Shown: positions 11,344-22,940 of the stretch, one piece after another
Position numbering within the stretch: the stretch's first letter is position 1
Layout: each line of letters opens with the position of its first letter
DNA from: Setomelanomma holmii
Taxonomy: Eukaryota > Ascomycota > Dothideomycetes > Pleosporales > Phaeosphaeriaceae
Reading direction: 5' to 3'
Assembly: GCA_010015745.1 (NCBI GenBank)
Contig: ML978285.1
Span: forward strand, 1 to 64,000
DNA: 64,000 nucleotides
Program-made: the position numbers and the translations under genes
Notes under the pieces: generated by a model
Seen by the model: only the letters and a program-made list of their open reading frames with translations
Told to the model about the DNA's origin: nothing
The model's database searches: none

Positions 11344-14212
11344 ATGACGAGCAACCAACGATCTCCCTCGCAGAGGTCCTTCCGCCATTCCAACCACGGT
11401 TTCCAGCCGCTCAACGGCATTAGCGACAACATGGAGAACCGCACCAACGACATACCTCTCCAGACGGTGGTTAGTCACACGCCGTCGCAGACCACACCCG
11501 TGTCCTCGAACAATGAGAAGACTGAGAAGACGGGCATGTTTTCCCGCGGTCGCAGGAGAATCGCAAAGGTCGACTCCAGGACAGGCGCGCCGCTGCCTCC
11601 TCGTGGTGACCATGAGGAGAAGACGGCGTTGAATCGTATGGGCAGGATCTATACCAAGATCTTGAACTACAGCATTGTCACGCGATACATGATCTATGTC
11701 GCTCCTATCGCGCTCTTGCTGGCGATTCCGATTATTATGTCTCAGACGGGTCAGATCACAGGCACAATTGGCAACGCGAACCAGAAGAAGTTCTGGATCT
11801 GGATCGAGATCAGTAAGTGTTTGCGATGTCGACATTGACAGATACATACTGACTTGTACAGTCTGGCTCAGCTTCTGGACCATGAAAATCGTCGCCCACT
11901 TTCTGCCCAACATATTCGAATTCCTCATCGGCGTCGTCAGCCCTGGAGTTCGCAAATATGCCCTGCTTCTGCGCGCCATCGAGAAACCGTTGTCCTTCGT
12001 TTTGTGGATGATCGTCAACCAGGCCACTTTCCCCGCACTCGTACGAGTAGAAAGTGGTAAGACCAGGCTAAGTTGGATGGACACGATGCAATCTGTCCTT
12101 CTGGCTCTGCTTGTCTGCACGGTCATCATCCTTGCGGAGCGTGTTCTGATCCAATTGATCAGTATCAGCTACCACCGCAAGCAATTCGATTCCAAGATCA
12201 AGGAGTCGAAGCGCAACATCTATCTCCTTGGGGTGCTGTACGATACCTCCCGAAGTCTCTTTCCGGCATACTGCAACGAATTCGCAGAGGAGGACTACAC
12301 CATTCAGGACACCATCCTTGACCTCGGACTGGGAAGCAAGAAGGGCACTGCTAAACATGGTCGCTCAGGTAGCCGGACACCGCTGCGTCTCATCCAAGAA
12401 GTCGGACGTGATGCTGGACGTATTGGAGATAAGATAACTTCTGTCTTTGGCACAATCGCATCAGAGATCACTGGCAAGAAGGTGTTCGATCCGAATTCTG
12501 CACACTCGGTTGTTTTGACTGCTCTTGAGAGGAACAAGTCTTCGGAAGCTCTCGCCAGGCGCATATGGATGTCGTTCGTCGTCGAAGGCAAGAACGAGCT
12601 CACCATGGAGGATTTCGTCGAGGTCATGGGTCCAGGACGCCAGGAGGAGGCTGAGGAGTGCTTCATGTCACTTGATCGTGATGGCAACGGCGATATCAGT
12701 CTTGACGAAATGATCCTAACTGTGACGGACATCGCCAGGCAGCGAAAGTCGCTCAACACCAGCATGCACGATGTTGACCAGGCCATTAACGCCCTTGACG
12801 GTCTCCTGCTCACCATCGCCCTCATTGTCTGTCTGTTCGTCTTCATCGCCTTCCTGGCTCCCGGCTTTCGTACGACTTTGACCACTTCCGCAACAGCTCT
12901 CCTTTCGCTGTCCTTCGTATTTGCGACCACGGCTCAGGAGGTTCTCGGTTCCTGCATCTTCCTTTTCGTCAAACATCCCTACGATATCGGCGACCGTGTC
13001 GACATCACCGCCGAGCAACTTACTGTCGAACACATTGCTCTCCTCTATACTGTTTTCAAGCGTGTTAGCAACGGCAAAACCGTGCAGATTCCGAACATCG
13101 TTCTGAACAGTCTTTGGGTCGAGAACATTACGCGAAGCAAGGCTATGAGGGAACAAGTATCTGTCTTCTGTGCCTTCGATACGTCCTTCGAAGACGTCAA
13201 CGCACTCAAGCAAGAGATGATTTCCTTCGTGCGCGATCCGGCTAACAGCCGCGACTTCCATCCCGATATCGAGATTGAGGTGGTCAGCATCGCTGAGATG
13301 AACAAGCTCGAATTGCGCGTTGAGATTATGCATAAGAGTAATTGGTCAAACGAGTCGCTACGCACTGCTCGACGATCGAAATTCATGTGCGCACTAGTCA
13401 TGGCTCTGCGAAAGGTTCCAATTGCTGGTCCAGGAGGCTCGGACGCTGCGCTTGGCTCGGCTGATAAGCCGTCATGGTCCGTAGCCATTCCACCTGCCGA
13501 TGCTGTCGCAGCATACCAGAAATACAAGAACAATGCGGATGCTAAACGTTTGTACCCTATCAACAAGCCCGATGATAAGAATGACAAAGGCAAATCTACA
13601 GGCACCGACTATCTAGGCGTTGGTGTCGGTGGTGAGGGAGAGGCCGTCACATCTTTGAACAATCGTAGGCCTGGAGTCGACGCCGTTCGTGATGACACCT
13701 GGGGTGCGCGCGACGATGTTAGCACTCTCGGACGCCCTAGTATGGATGCCCGACCGGATCTCGACGAGGTCCGTGGCCTGCTTTACAAGGCCAGCAGTGC
13801 TGGAAAGCGCAAGGGCGGTTCGACACTCTCGCCATACACGTCCAGACCCTCCGGCGACATGTCACGACAGGTTAGCGGTATGCCACCACTGCCTCCTCCA
13901 GCAGTAGCATCGCAGTACGCACCTCCGCCGAGTGGCCCACCATCTACTCTCCCTCCAGCACCACCTCGTACCACTGCGCCCAGTTCGCCGACTTCAATCT
14001 CGACAGGCCACTTTGAAGACGTGCAATTTCAAACCATAGTCCCGCCACCCCAATCGCGGAGCCGTCCTCGTGCGCCAACCGTGACAGAAGAGCAGCAGGA
14101 GATGGGTGAGCGGCGATGGGAGATCCAACCTCAGACCACTGGCACAAACCCGAACAACCCATATCGAAGCCCACCGGCTCAGAGTCAAGGGTATCAATAC
14201 AAGCGGGAGTAA
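11344..14212 (+). CDS. MscS-family mechanosensitive ion channel with EF-hand
   Basis: Two exons, 11344-11812 and 11862-14212 (intron 49 bp, GTAAGT...TACAG), encode 939 aa. A polar N-terminus precedes several hydrophobic segments (for example YMIYVAPIALLLAIPIIM and SFWTMKIVAHFLPNIF), then a canonical EF-hand loop (DRDGNGDISLDE, about 428-439), then the pore helix and MscS beta domain (SFVFATTAQEVLGS, KHPYDIGDRVDI near residue 528, VQIPNIVLNSLWVENI). The last 250 residues are Pro/Ser-rich and disordered. This is the architecture of fungal Msy1/Msy2-type channels of the ER and cortical membranes, which limit calcium rise and volume change in hypo-osmotic shock. Calcium gating by the EF-hand is inferred from the family. 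Confidence 0.94.
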
Positions 14213-17200
14213 GAGCAGTGAATTCGGGTGATGAGGGGTGAATCTTATGTGTAACGCCTTTCACAAATTTTAGATCAGGGCCCAGGGGTTCTTTAGCATG
14301 GTGACTGTCTGCGAAGTCGGACGCTCACTTTGGCGTTTTATGTGTAGTTTGGGTCGAGTAGCACGTCACGAGATGGCGGCGAAAGATGAATGAAAGTTCA
14401 TATCCATATAAAGTGGTCAACATGGGCGCGATGTACCTCAATCTCGTGAGATCTGGAGCCGAGGCTGTGACATTTGGTGGAATGACTCAGCCGCACCATT
14501 CACGTGGTAGGACTTTGAGTACCTCTGAGAATTTCGGGATGAACTCTGCTTCCTCCTTCACTGCTGTATGTTCCTCGCCTATCGAGGATGCCAAAATGGA
14601 GTTGGCACAGTTACATGTGTGCACTCCTTGTTCTCAAAAACTCGACACGAACAATCAATGGGACGAGCATCGCGGCTCTGAACACGACTTTCGAATTCAT
14701 TAGGCTGAGCTTATCGAGGTGAATGGAAGAAATCTACAAATCAGTGAGAGAAAAGAATATACGGAGTGCCTTCCCAGACACGGAGTGGCCATTCTATGTT
14801 CTACTGAAGACCTCGTTTGGAGATTTCCCAATCACTTGCTGTGAATGACATGGTTATCGAGTCCAGATTAACGTCAACAACCCAGCTATGAGCACTCCGG
14901 TAGGTCGCTCCGGCGCTATCTTTTAGAAAGCACAAGAAAGAACAGCATGAACAGATCCGAGTTTTTCTTTTTTTTTTGAAAAGCAGATAAGCATAGATGT
15001 GAGGCAAATCGCATTGGTGTCTCCAAACACGCAATAGCCAATGTCATGAAGTTAAAATAACACAAGTTTTTAATGCTATGCGAAATTACAAACAGGAGAC
15101 GAGCAGCAATAATGATCAGATCGGATATATCGGGCTTTCCACGCATGGATGTGCTCGGAAGCGGTTACAAATAACGCCCTCGTCCTGTATCAAATTAAAT
15201 GAATATGCGACTTGGTCATGAGCACATATCAAAAGACTTCGAAGAGCAGGACATGTCTAGAAGCCGCCTGCAAAGCCATCGATAAGCATTTGCGTTTCCA
15301 ACAAATCATGTAGTAGCTACCGCATGGGCAGCTTTGCGCCAATTGCCGGACTATATATCGCGTTCCCTAGATTCGACGTTTCCTCAGTCCATCACGCCAC
15401 TGCATTTCTTTTGCCGAAATTGTAGAACATCGTCAACATGGCTGCGCGTCGTGTCCAGGAAGAAAGCGTCGAAGTACAAGACCATGTGTGTTGTCAAATT
15501 GTCAGAAACCGAATACAGAAAAGAACATGACTTCCAGGCCATTTCACACAGAATCGTCATTTTTCGGTACCAAAGATGGTCTCGAAATACACATGTTGTA
15601 TCACAACACGGACGACTCGCTTTTCACGATCAAGCACACATGTGTATACGAGACGTTGCCCGAGGCGATTTTTAGTTGAACATAAAAGGTCCCATTCGTC
15701 CGGCTGTCATTTGTCACTGTGCTGGCATAGAAAACCTCAAGCTTTCCAGACTTGTCACTTCGTTCGACTATGCGGCAGTCCCGCTCGCGAAGACCAAAGA
15801 ACCTCAAAGTCGATGAGTATGACTGTTTCTCGGCTCCAAAGCTTTCTACCCCGGGACTATGCTGAGAAGACCAGTCGACAGAAATGATCAAGCACCTGCT
15901 CCATGTCTGGAGACGCGATGTCGTGGTAATGTTCTTGTCCGCAAGATCATCACTTTGATGTCCTCCATGCAAGACACGACCCCAGTTCCGATGCTCAGTA
16001 CAAGTTGTTCGTTGTGACTGATGCTCCCTGTCTCCAACACCAAACTATGTCGAAGAGTTCCAAACTCGATGAGAGAAGGCAAATGTTGCAGCAACCAGAT
16101 TGCGAGAGGCAAGTTTGATGCGTGGCGTCCAGCGACTGTCTGCACACCCCACGACTAAAGTTCCAACATACTGAGAGAGCACCGAGATTTCGTACCATCA
16201 CTCTGAATGCTTGAGCGGAATATTTCACATTATTAGTACGCCCCAACATGTCTGCACCGACCGAGATCATGACATCTCGCATTGCCCACCGTCTTGTCTA
16301 TAAAGGCGTCCTTTCGAGAGTGAATCCTCTTTGTCCTCAGGCGCAGGCACGTAACGAGGTGATCATCACGGTCTGTCTCCCGGATAATCATATTCCCATA
16401 CTGTTCTAGACGCCCTGGACATCTAGACTATGAGGGTCTCGGGCGTCCGAGATATGAGGCATAAGATCTATGAGATTGCCTTCTACCCGGAAAAGGTCTT
16501 CCTTGGAGAATAATTGATCCCAGTACCCTGGCAAATTTTCCGATATGTATTCACTAGAGATGCCTAGATAGAGATACACGAGAGCAACATGTTGCGGCTG
16601 CCATAATCGTGTCCACTTCAAATTGACTTGGAAAGAAGGCTAGCCTAATGTGCTGATCATCGGGCTGCACCTTAGAGTCCACAATCCGCACTTAGATATA
16701 CGATTTATAATTCGCCCTCAAGTCATGCACGACCCTCATATCTTGTAATATTGAAGGCAGCAGCATAAAGTATAGATCACTCCAAATGCTGATGTTCCTC
16801 TTCTCTACTTCGCCTTGAACGCGATGTATCCGAAATTCCCTACACGTGTCATATGGACGGAGCAAGGCTCTCAAAATGTACATCGAAGTGAAGCATGATA
16901 ACAATAACGGCCTCTTACCTAAACAAGATGCAAGGAAACCATTCTCATGACGACTTCGAACTCGACACCTGAGAACATTGTCTATGCTCTATTTAGAAAG
17001 TAAAGGTATAAACTCGTGTGATGCCATCTCGCACGAAGGGCTCGAAACAGGCGTGGATGATGATGAATGAAAATGACTCAGTATCGTCCTGTGCAGCCAC
17101 ACGATTGGTCATCGTGCGATATGCCTGGTACTATTGTAGAGCAAATCTTGATCTAATTGTTATTTCACAAGGCATCAAGATGTCGACCTCGAGACATCGA

Positions 17201-17590
17201 GTTATACTTCTACCAAGCAATGCCACCTGGGAGCTGAACAGAGTGATCAAATCCAGCATGCTGCAAGTCTTAATTATTGTGTAGTCGAGGTAGATATTGC
17301 TGCCCTTTGTATCAGGTTCAGCTGGTGAGCAAATCATGTTGCTTCATCCACCCCTCCACGCCTTTGCTCAGGTCGCGGACTCCACGAACGCTCCGTCCTG
17401 CTGTAGGCGACGCATACATTATGCTGTGACCTCGATACAAACAAGGGGCATGGCAGCAGCACACTACTGCTGTGCATGTGCATCGTATCGCTCATTCAGC
17501 TGTGGGCTCCTTCTTCACCACGCCACCACCAAAAGTTCTCTTCGCAGGTATGACCCTCTCACCAGATACGGTAGCAGTATTCGTGGTTGC
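14213..17590. other. Long intergenic region, no recognised gene
   Basis: In 3.4 kb I find only frames of 60-125 codons. Those with some protein-like character are minus-strand 16692-16904 and 16406-16621, plus-strand 14386-14703, and minus-strand 15601-15972, but none shows a domain or a consistent splice pattern. A T-rich tract lies at about 14960-14980. It could hold a decayed gene or non-coding RNAs; the sequence alone does not say. Confidence 0.35.
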
Positions 17591-18478
17591 TTATGCCCTG
17601 CTGTTGTCGCTGTCCTTCTCCATGTAAAGCTCCTTGTAACAACCAATGGACTTCAGCTGGCTCGACACTGTTCGTATTCCCATCAGAAGGTACATGCGCA
17701 GATCGGAGTACTCTTGCATGACCTCATCCCATTCAGCGATGGAACCTTCGGTGCGCTTGGTGTTAGAAAAGTGCACTGCTAGCAGATCAAAGAAGATCTG
17801 GCGCAGTCTGGAACCAACTGCGGTATGCATGCAGACATACCGGACTTCCGCGGCAGTGATTGGTAGGGTTGCAAAATCGGTGCCGTAGCGATAGAAGATG
17901 CGATCCATGGCGTAGTTCTTGAAGTCTGTGCTCTGTAGTGTGTCCCACAGTACCCACGCCTGGGCATCGAGACTGACGCCCAGTATACTCGAAGCAGTGT
18001 TGGGGCCAATTGAAGTATACAGACCGTCATACATCCACTCAACAAAAAGCTCGAATATGATTGGGTCGACTGCAGAGAGCACGATGCGAAGGGCCTGATC
18101 ATCCTCGCTATGTCGATCGCATTCGTCCCTGATCTTTGGCGAGTAGTGCGAGATGAGGGCTCTGGGAAGTAAACAGGTCACAATGGAGTTGCTCGATGAA
18201 GTCGAAATAGACGCGGGCCCAACGACCATCTCAACCCCAGATCTTCTGAGTCTATGGGAGTCAGATTCGTTCCAAGTATGATCACGAGAACACTCACAAG
18301 TGTAACCTAGCACGCCCGACAGCTCGGTGTCCTGCAATAGGGATCGTAGATGGTGGAACGGTCTGCCCGGCTGGAGGTTGGTCAGCGCGAGTGTCATGGA
18401 CACGATGTGATGAGCTAGAAGAAAAGTCCACAAGGCGCAACTACTCCTCCAAGCTGTAACGACGTTATGCAGTCTCAA
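17591..18478 (-). CDS. BTB/POZ-domain protein
   Basis: A minus-strand frame of 295 codons carries a fungal BTB fold: MVVGPASISTSSSNSIV, LLPRALISHYSPKIRDECD, then IVLSAVDPIIFELFVEWMYDG, followed by helical repeats (LGVSLDAQAWVLWDTLQ, YAMDRIFYRYG, VRYVCMHTAVGSRLRQIFFD). Such proteins dimerise through BTB and often act as cullin-3 substrate adaptors; target unknown. The start is uncertain. The Met at 18229 opens the BTB fold directly; the upstream 83 codons look less like protein and contain a potential 46-bp intron (GTGAGT...CCATAG). The proline-rich frame at 18660-19204 could be a 5' exon. Confidence 0.7.
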   Translation of the reverse strand: MRLHNVVTAWRSSCALWTFLLAHHIVSMTLALTNLQPGRPFHHLRSLLQDTELSGVLGYTCECSRDHTWNESDSHRLRRSGVEMVVGPASISTSSSNSIVTCLLPRALISHYSPKIRDECDRHSEDDQALRIVLSAVDPIIFELFVEWMYDGLYTSIGPNTASSILGVSLDAQAWVLWDTLQSTDFKNYAMDRIFYRYGTDFATLPITAAEVRYVCMHTAVGSRLRQIFFDLLAVHFSNTKRTEGSIAEWDEVMQEYSDLRMYLLMGIRTVSSQLKSIGCYKELYMEKDSDNSRA

Positions 18479-18659
18479 AAGTGATGGTCTGAAGCCATTC
18501 TATTCTGGCAGGTGAACAAGCGCTCGGTGGTACGACCTCTTTATATGCATCGAACCTTACGCCACGTGTTCCTATGTGTGAGCTGCTCTGATGCTGATCT
18601 AGATACACTTTGATCAGCTTGTGCTATCAGACTCCTGAGATGATACCTACTTGACTTAC

Positions 18660-19204
18660 AAGAGATGGTTGTATTCGAAGAAGTTTCTGTCAGTGAACTT
18701 CTGGAACATTCGCTAGGGTTGGCGACAATAGCAGAGACCTTGGAAATTTGTGGTGTGCTCGTACTAGACTTAGCCAGCGGAGACGCGATCGGATTTGGCA
18801 TCGCAGAGGCGGCGCGCTGAACAGGTTGGCAGAAAAGTGACTTCGTACTCTGGATATGCTGTATGGCGTCGCTTGCCGGCTGGGTACTATCCGGACCTCA
18901 CTGAACAGCCGGGAAAGCCTGAAGGGTATTGTTCGCATCTTGCTGAGCAGGCGTGGCAGGCTGTTGAGGGCGATTCCCAATGAAAGGCACAATGGAGGGC
19001 CAGTACGAGCCTCGCGGCTGCGTGAAGGCGGGTATAGGGAATCGTGGCGTCTGGTTGACGGGACGCCAAGAAGTATCTCTTGTATTGTGGCCGAAGGAAA
19101 AAGGTGTGCCAGGAGCACTGTCCGAGAGCGCGGGTGGGGGCGCGCCGAATGTAGGCACAGATCCTGACCTAGGAAAGCTGAAACTGTTCAGAGGTTTATC
19201 TGCA
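18660..19204 (-). pseudogene. Pro/Ser-rich coding stretch with one in-frame TGA
   Basis: One minus-strand frame runs about 180 codons with protein-like composition: PTFGAPPPALSDSAPGTPFS, then QQPATPAQQDANN, TGA at 18898-18900, then SDAIQHIQSTKSLF and SPLAKSSTSTPQISKV. It is bounded upstream by an acceptor-like site (CTAAC branch, CATAG at 19205) and downstream by a donor GTAAGT at 18659. The composition is the same on both sides of the TGA, so the stop looks like a nonsense change or an unseen short intron in one gene. The frame may be the disordered N-terminal part of the BTB gene just downstream. Confidence 0.35.
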
Positions 19205-19535
19205 CTATGAGCGTGTTAGCGGTGTTTGAACGCTTCAGAGAGTGTTTCCGAACCTCATCTTGACGACTTCGGCTCGAACAAGCCGTCGGCGCAGGAGGGC
19301 TGTGTGGTGAGGCGTCGCGGTCCGGGACGTGGAAACTGCCAGCCGTTGTGAGAGAGGCAGTCGCGTAAAGCCACGTGACTGACTGGACCAACAAGATAAG
19401 TCGTCCAACCTCAGTTGGGTAGAGGTGAAAGTGAAGGGTGTACAGATACGTGAAACGTACTGAGTCTGCTGCAAGTAGTGGTATCATGGTATCATTCCCG
19501 CGCTCACTGAAGCGGCTTAAATACGCTCATCACAG
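19205..19535. other. Short intergenic region
   Basis: Lies between the proline-rich frame and the end of the PLP-homeostasis gene. It may hold the first exon and promoter of the proline-rich frame. No RNA gene or repeat was seen. Confidence 0.35.
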
Positions 19536-20397
19536 CTAGCTCTTCTCCTCTGCCTCCTTCTCCTTAATCACAGCATCTTTCTTCGCCGGCCTCTCGCCAA
19601 AGATATCGCTGCCCACCCTAACCTCATCACTCCCCATAACAATCGCGCCCTCGAAGTCCGCGCTCATGCCCATACTCAGCTCCAGCTTGCCCTCTTCCCA
19701 CCCCAGCTCCTTCGCTACCTTATCCCTCGTCTCCCTCAGCGTAACAAAGTCCTCATTCTCATTCGCCGGCGTCGTCTTTTTACTCCTCGCAATCGCGCCA
19801 ATCGTCATTAGACCCAGCAGCTGCAAATTTGGACATTTCTCAATGATGTGCCGACATAATGAGAGCGTATTTGAAGGCTCGACGCCTGATTTTGACTCCT
19901 CGCCGCTTGTGTTGACTTGTACCATGACTCTCAACTTCTCTACACTGCTATCTTTCTCGAGAAGTGCTTTCCGCCCTTTCTCTAGCTCGTTTGTCTTCTT
20001 CTCGCTATCCACGCTGCTCACACACCATAGGTTTGGTATTTGTTCTGCAAGTTGCTTGCATTTATTCGATTGCAGACCGCCGATCATGTGCCATCGTATC
20101 GAGCGCGGGAGGATCTTGGACTTCTCGAGGAGTTCTTGCACGTAGTTCTCGCCGAAGTGTGTATGTAGAGGGTTTGGCGGTTGGTGTAGAGCGAGGATAT
20201 CGTTCGCGGGCTTGAGCTTCGAGACTGCGATGAGGCGGACCTGCGTGTGTCAGTATTGGCGATGTTGACGCGTAGTGCAGCGCGATGCTCACATTTCTGT
20301 TGTTCTTGTTGGCAGCCTTGATGCGCGACGTTATGCTTGCGAGGTTCTCGGTAAGCTGCTTCGCGCGTTGGGCATTTATTTGCATGTCTTCGGCCAT
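19536..20397 (-). CDS. Pyridoxal phosphate homeostasis protein (YggS/PROSC family)
   Basis: Two exons, 20397-20293 and 20240-19536 (intron 52 bp, GTGAGC...ACGCAG), give 269 aa, the usual size for the family. The fold is an alanine-racemase-like N-terminal barrel. Visible motifs are VRLIAVSKLKP with the PLP-binding Lys43, HFGENYVQELLEKS, IRWHMIGGLQSNK, WCVSSVDSEKK, VMVQVNTSGEESKSG, LLGLMTIG, and ELSMGMSADFEGAI with the phosphate-binding region VRVGSDIFGER. The protein binds PLP and buffers the free PLP pool; it has no known racemase activity. A short Lys/Glu tail follows. Cytosolic or mitochondrial by analogy with homologs. Confidence 0.95.
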
Positions 20398-20899
20398 TGT
20401 CTATGTTGGCGTAACGTGTCGCACAGGCAGAAAGTTTGGCGTAGACGTCACTAGGCACGGGGGTAAGAAGGTTATTTCCGTCTGCGGTCTCAAATCTGAT
20501 CACTTCACCACGACACAATTCTGCAACTGAACTATGATCATGCATGTTCAATTTGAATCAAGGTGTTGGGTTGTTGGCGCTATCATTCCGCCTTGTTCTT
20601 TCCCCTACGATCCACCGGCCTTCGCTGAAATGAGACTTCAGCACCCATCGAATTGCACTCCCTTCCCGATCTCGAGCTCATGACCAACAACGAGTGCGAC
20701 AGCCTTGAATGTGGAGCCAAAGTTCGAGTACTTGCACTGCGCGTCATTTTCCTCATTCTTCCCAGCAGACTGCGCATGATTTTCTTGCTCCTGTCTGTGG
20801 CTGTTCGCGTCGACATTGTCGATACATCGACAGTCTGATTCTGATACAGAACATAACATCAGCATGACCCAAGGCCGCAAACAAGTATGTCGGAGATTT
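20398..20899. other. Intergenic region
   Basis: About 500 bp between two minus-strand genes. It should contain the promoter of the PLP-homeostasis gene and the 3' end of the alpha/beta hydrolase transcript. No other feature seen. Confidence 0.4.
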
Positions 20900-22150
20900 T
20901 CAAACCTCTTCGGGCATTGGACAAGCGTCCCTGACTCTTTTGAACCACTTCTCGCTCGCGCCGAAAGCTGGATCCATGAGGAAGTTGTGATCAGTGCCCT
21001 TGGCAACCTCGCTCCTGTACTCGTAGTTCTTATGAGAGAACTCTTGCACCATATCGGCAGAGGCTCTGCGACCACTGGATGACGAAGAGCGTCCTGGAAG
21101 CCAACAGTCGTCAAACCACTGTCTTCCCCTCTCCCCGACCATGTCATCGGATTCTGCATGGAAAGTGTCGATAGTCCATGTTCTGTTGCATCCGTTCAGT
21201 CGAACGTCCTGATCGATGATCTTCGACAAGAGCGGTACGGCATAGTTAATGTCCGACCAGAGTATGCTCGGTGAACACCATGGCACGGAGCGGGGCTTCT
21301 TCATGAATAGCTGAGCGTCGGCGGAGATGCCATCCATGGACTCCGCAAAGAGGAACTTAGTGATGTATTTCCGGAGCTCATCTACCACTGCAGGGTCATC
21401 GAGCGCAGGGCCATTATAGGTGTCGAGAGATAGTATTGAGGGAGCCCGCGAACGCATTGTCGTGGGCGTGAGCGGGACTGGAGCAGGTGCCGATCGCCAC
21501 GAGCCTTTGACGCCCTGAACAAGCATGCCGCTCAAACCTACCAAAGGCACAACATTCTCGTTGACAAACTTCGCAATTGGTGCAAACTTGCCGATCATGG
21601 GAGCTGGAAGCATGGAGGTTGCTCGCATCTGCGTCACTTTCGAGTGCGAAGGGTGGACCCAAGGTGCGAAGAAGCATATATAGGGATGATCTGGATGTAG
21701 GAGATGAGGGTACATCAACATGATGTTGAGGACGTAGATGTCGCCTCCACTGTGACTGGCGAGCGATATGTGAGGAATGCCGAGATGTTGCAAGAGACCA
21801 GGAATCATTTCTACGACAATCAGCAATGATAATACTTACTGAGTCATCGTCCACGGACCTAGGAATATTTGCATCCGCTTTTCGAGGTCGACCGGGTCGC
21901 TGCCTCCGTTGCCCGGGCGATCCACGTGGATGAATCTGACATTGTGCGCGTTTGCCAGCTGATCCAGGGGTGCGTAGCAGAAGCGTGTTCCCATAAGGGC
22001 GCCACAGAAGAAGACGACTGCATTGCTCTCTAGATCCCCAAAGTCGGCATATGAGAAACGATGAGGCTTGTCCCGATCTGTTTCTGCATTTGGTGGGAGA
22101 GTGTAAGTCCTGTGAAAGCGCCGATCGGAGAGGAACTCCAGGACACCCAT
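20900..22150 (-). CDS. Alpha/beta hydrolase-fold protein
   Basis: Two exons, 22150-21859 and 21810-20900, encode 400 aa. The N-terminal part has the core sheet: FSYADFGDLES, VVFFCGALMGTRF, VRFIHVDRPGNGGSD, then GIPHISLASHSGGDIYVLN with the likely nucleophile elbow (S-H-S-G-G). A large insertion containing Pro/Ser-rich segments precedes the C-terminal catalytic-His area (VAKGTDHNFLMDP). The 48-bp intron uses the unusual donor GTCCGT; the more canonical GTAAGT 20 bp further in would shift the frame and leave a 29-bp intron. Start at 22150 is chosen because the fold begins there; an in-phase Met exists at 22273. Substrate unknown. Confidence 0.82.
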
Positions 22151-22940
22151 TCTACGATCAAGTGACGCGAGAGTATGGGCGGTAGGAATTGCGATCCTGA
22201 AGCTGAGTGTGGATGTGTGGACTAGGAACTGGGAACAAAAAGAGAAGCTGGGACACGTGAGCTGATATTTCAAGATTATGAGGGCAAGAAGGAGACGGCA
22301 GCTGCGTTGAGCCGACAGGAAAGTACGAATCAGGCCTTCGGCCTCGACAAATGCAGCGATCCCGACATTGGGATATCCTCAACATGAAGAATGACCTCTC
22401 TGTCAAGCGATATGTGAAATGCGATCTCTATGCGCCCTCATAGGGATATCCCTCAAGCATTGCGTCCATGCATGTGATGAGAGCAAGACTGAGAAAGATG
22501 CAAGTACAGAGGAAAGAGGTGCGACCATTTCCGAACTAGGATGCCCCGCAAGGCTGAAGCGAGTCTCCCAACCTCCTTCTTCGCGCCTCGTGTTGGCAGC
22601 AACAGCCAAAGTAAACCATCACCAAAATGCGAAAATGTGCTCAATGCTCTACTTCAGCTAGAGAAGCAGTCGCAGCGTTACACATCCCCTCTCGATTCTC
22701 CGGGGTAAATTTCAGACAGATTGCAATAGATGGCCAAGACCTTGTTTAACCCAGGGAAATACCCATGGCGATGCGTAGATGGATACAACGTGCTTTCTTC
22801 GTAGATTGAAAGTGGTTTCTGACATGCCGACAGTCAGTTGGGCTTACTGCCGTATAAAGATGTAGGTGCCGCGACGAAGAGTTTTACGTGGAGGTTTGTC
22901 TCGTCTCTGGTCTCTGCCTCTAGCAATTGCGACAATCATC
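22151..22940. other. Divergent promoter region
   Basis: About 790 bp between the start of the minus-strand hydrolase and the start of the plus-strand aldose epimerase. No coding frame beyond 82 codons is convincing; it presumably carries both promoters. Confidence 0.4.

Noticed and set aside
12304..13605. Long minus-strand frames (186-208 codons) within the MscS gene
   Set aside because: Antisense shadows of a strongly supported channel gene.
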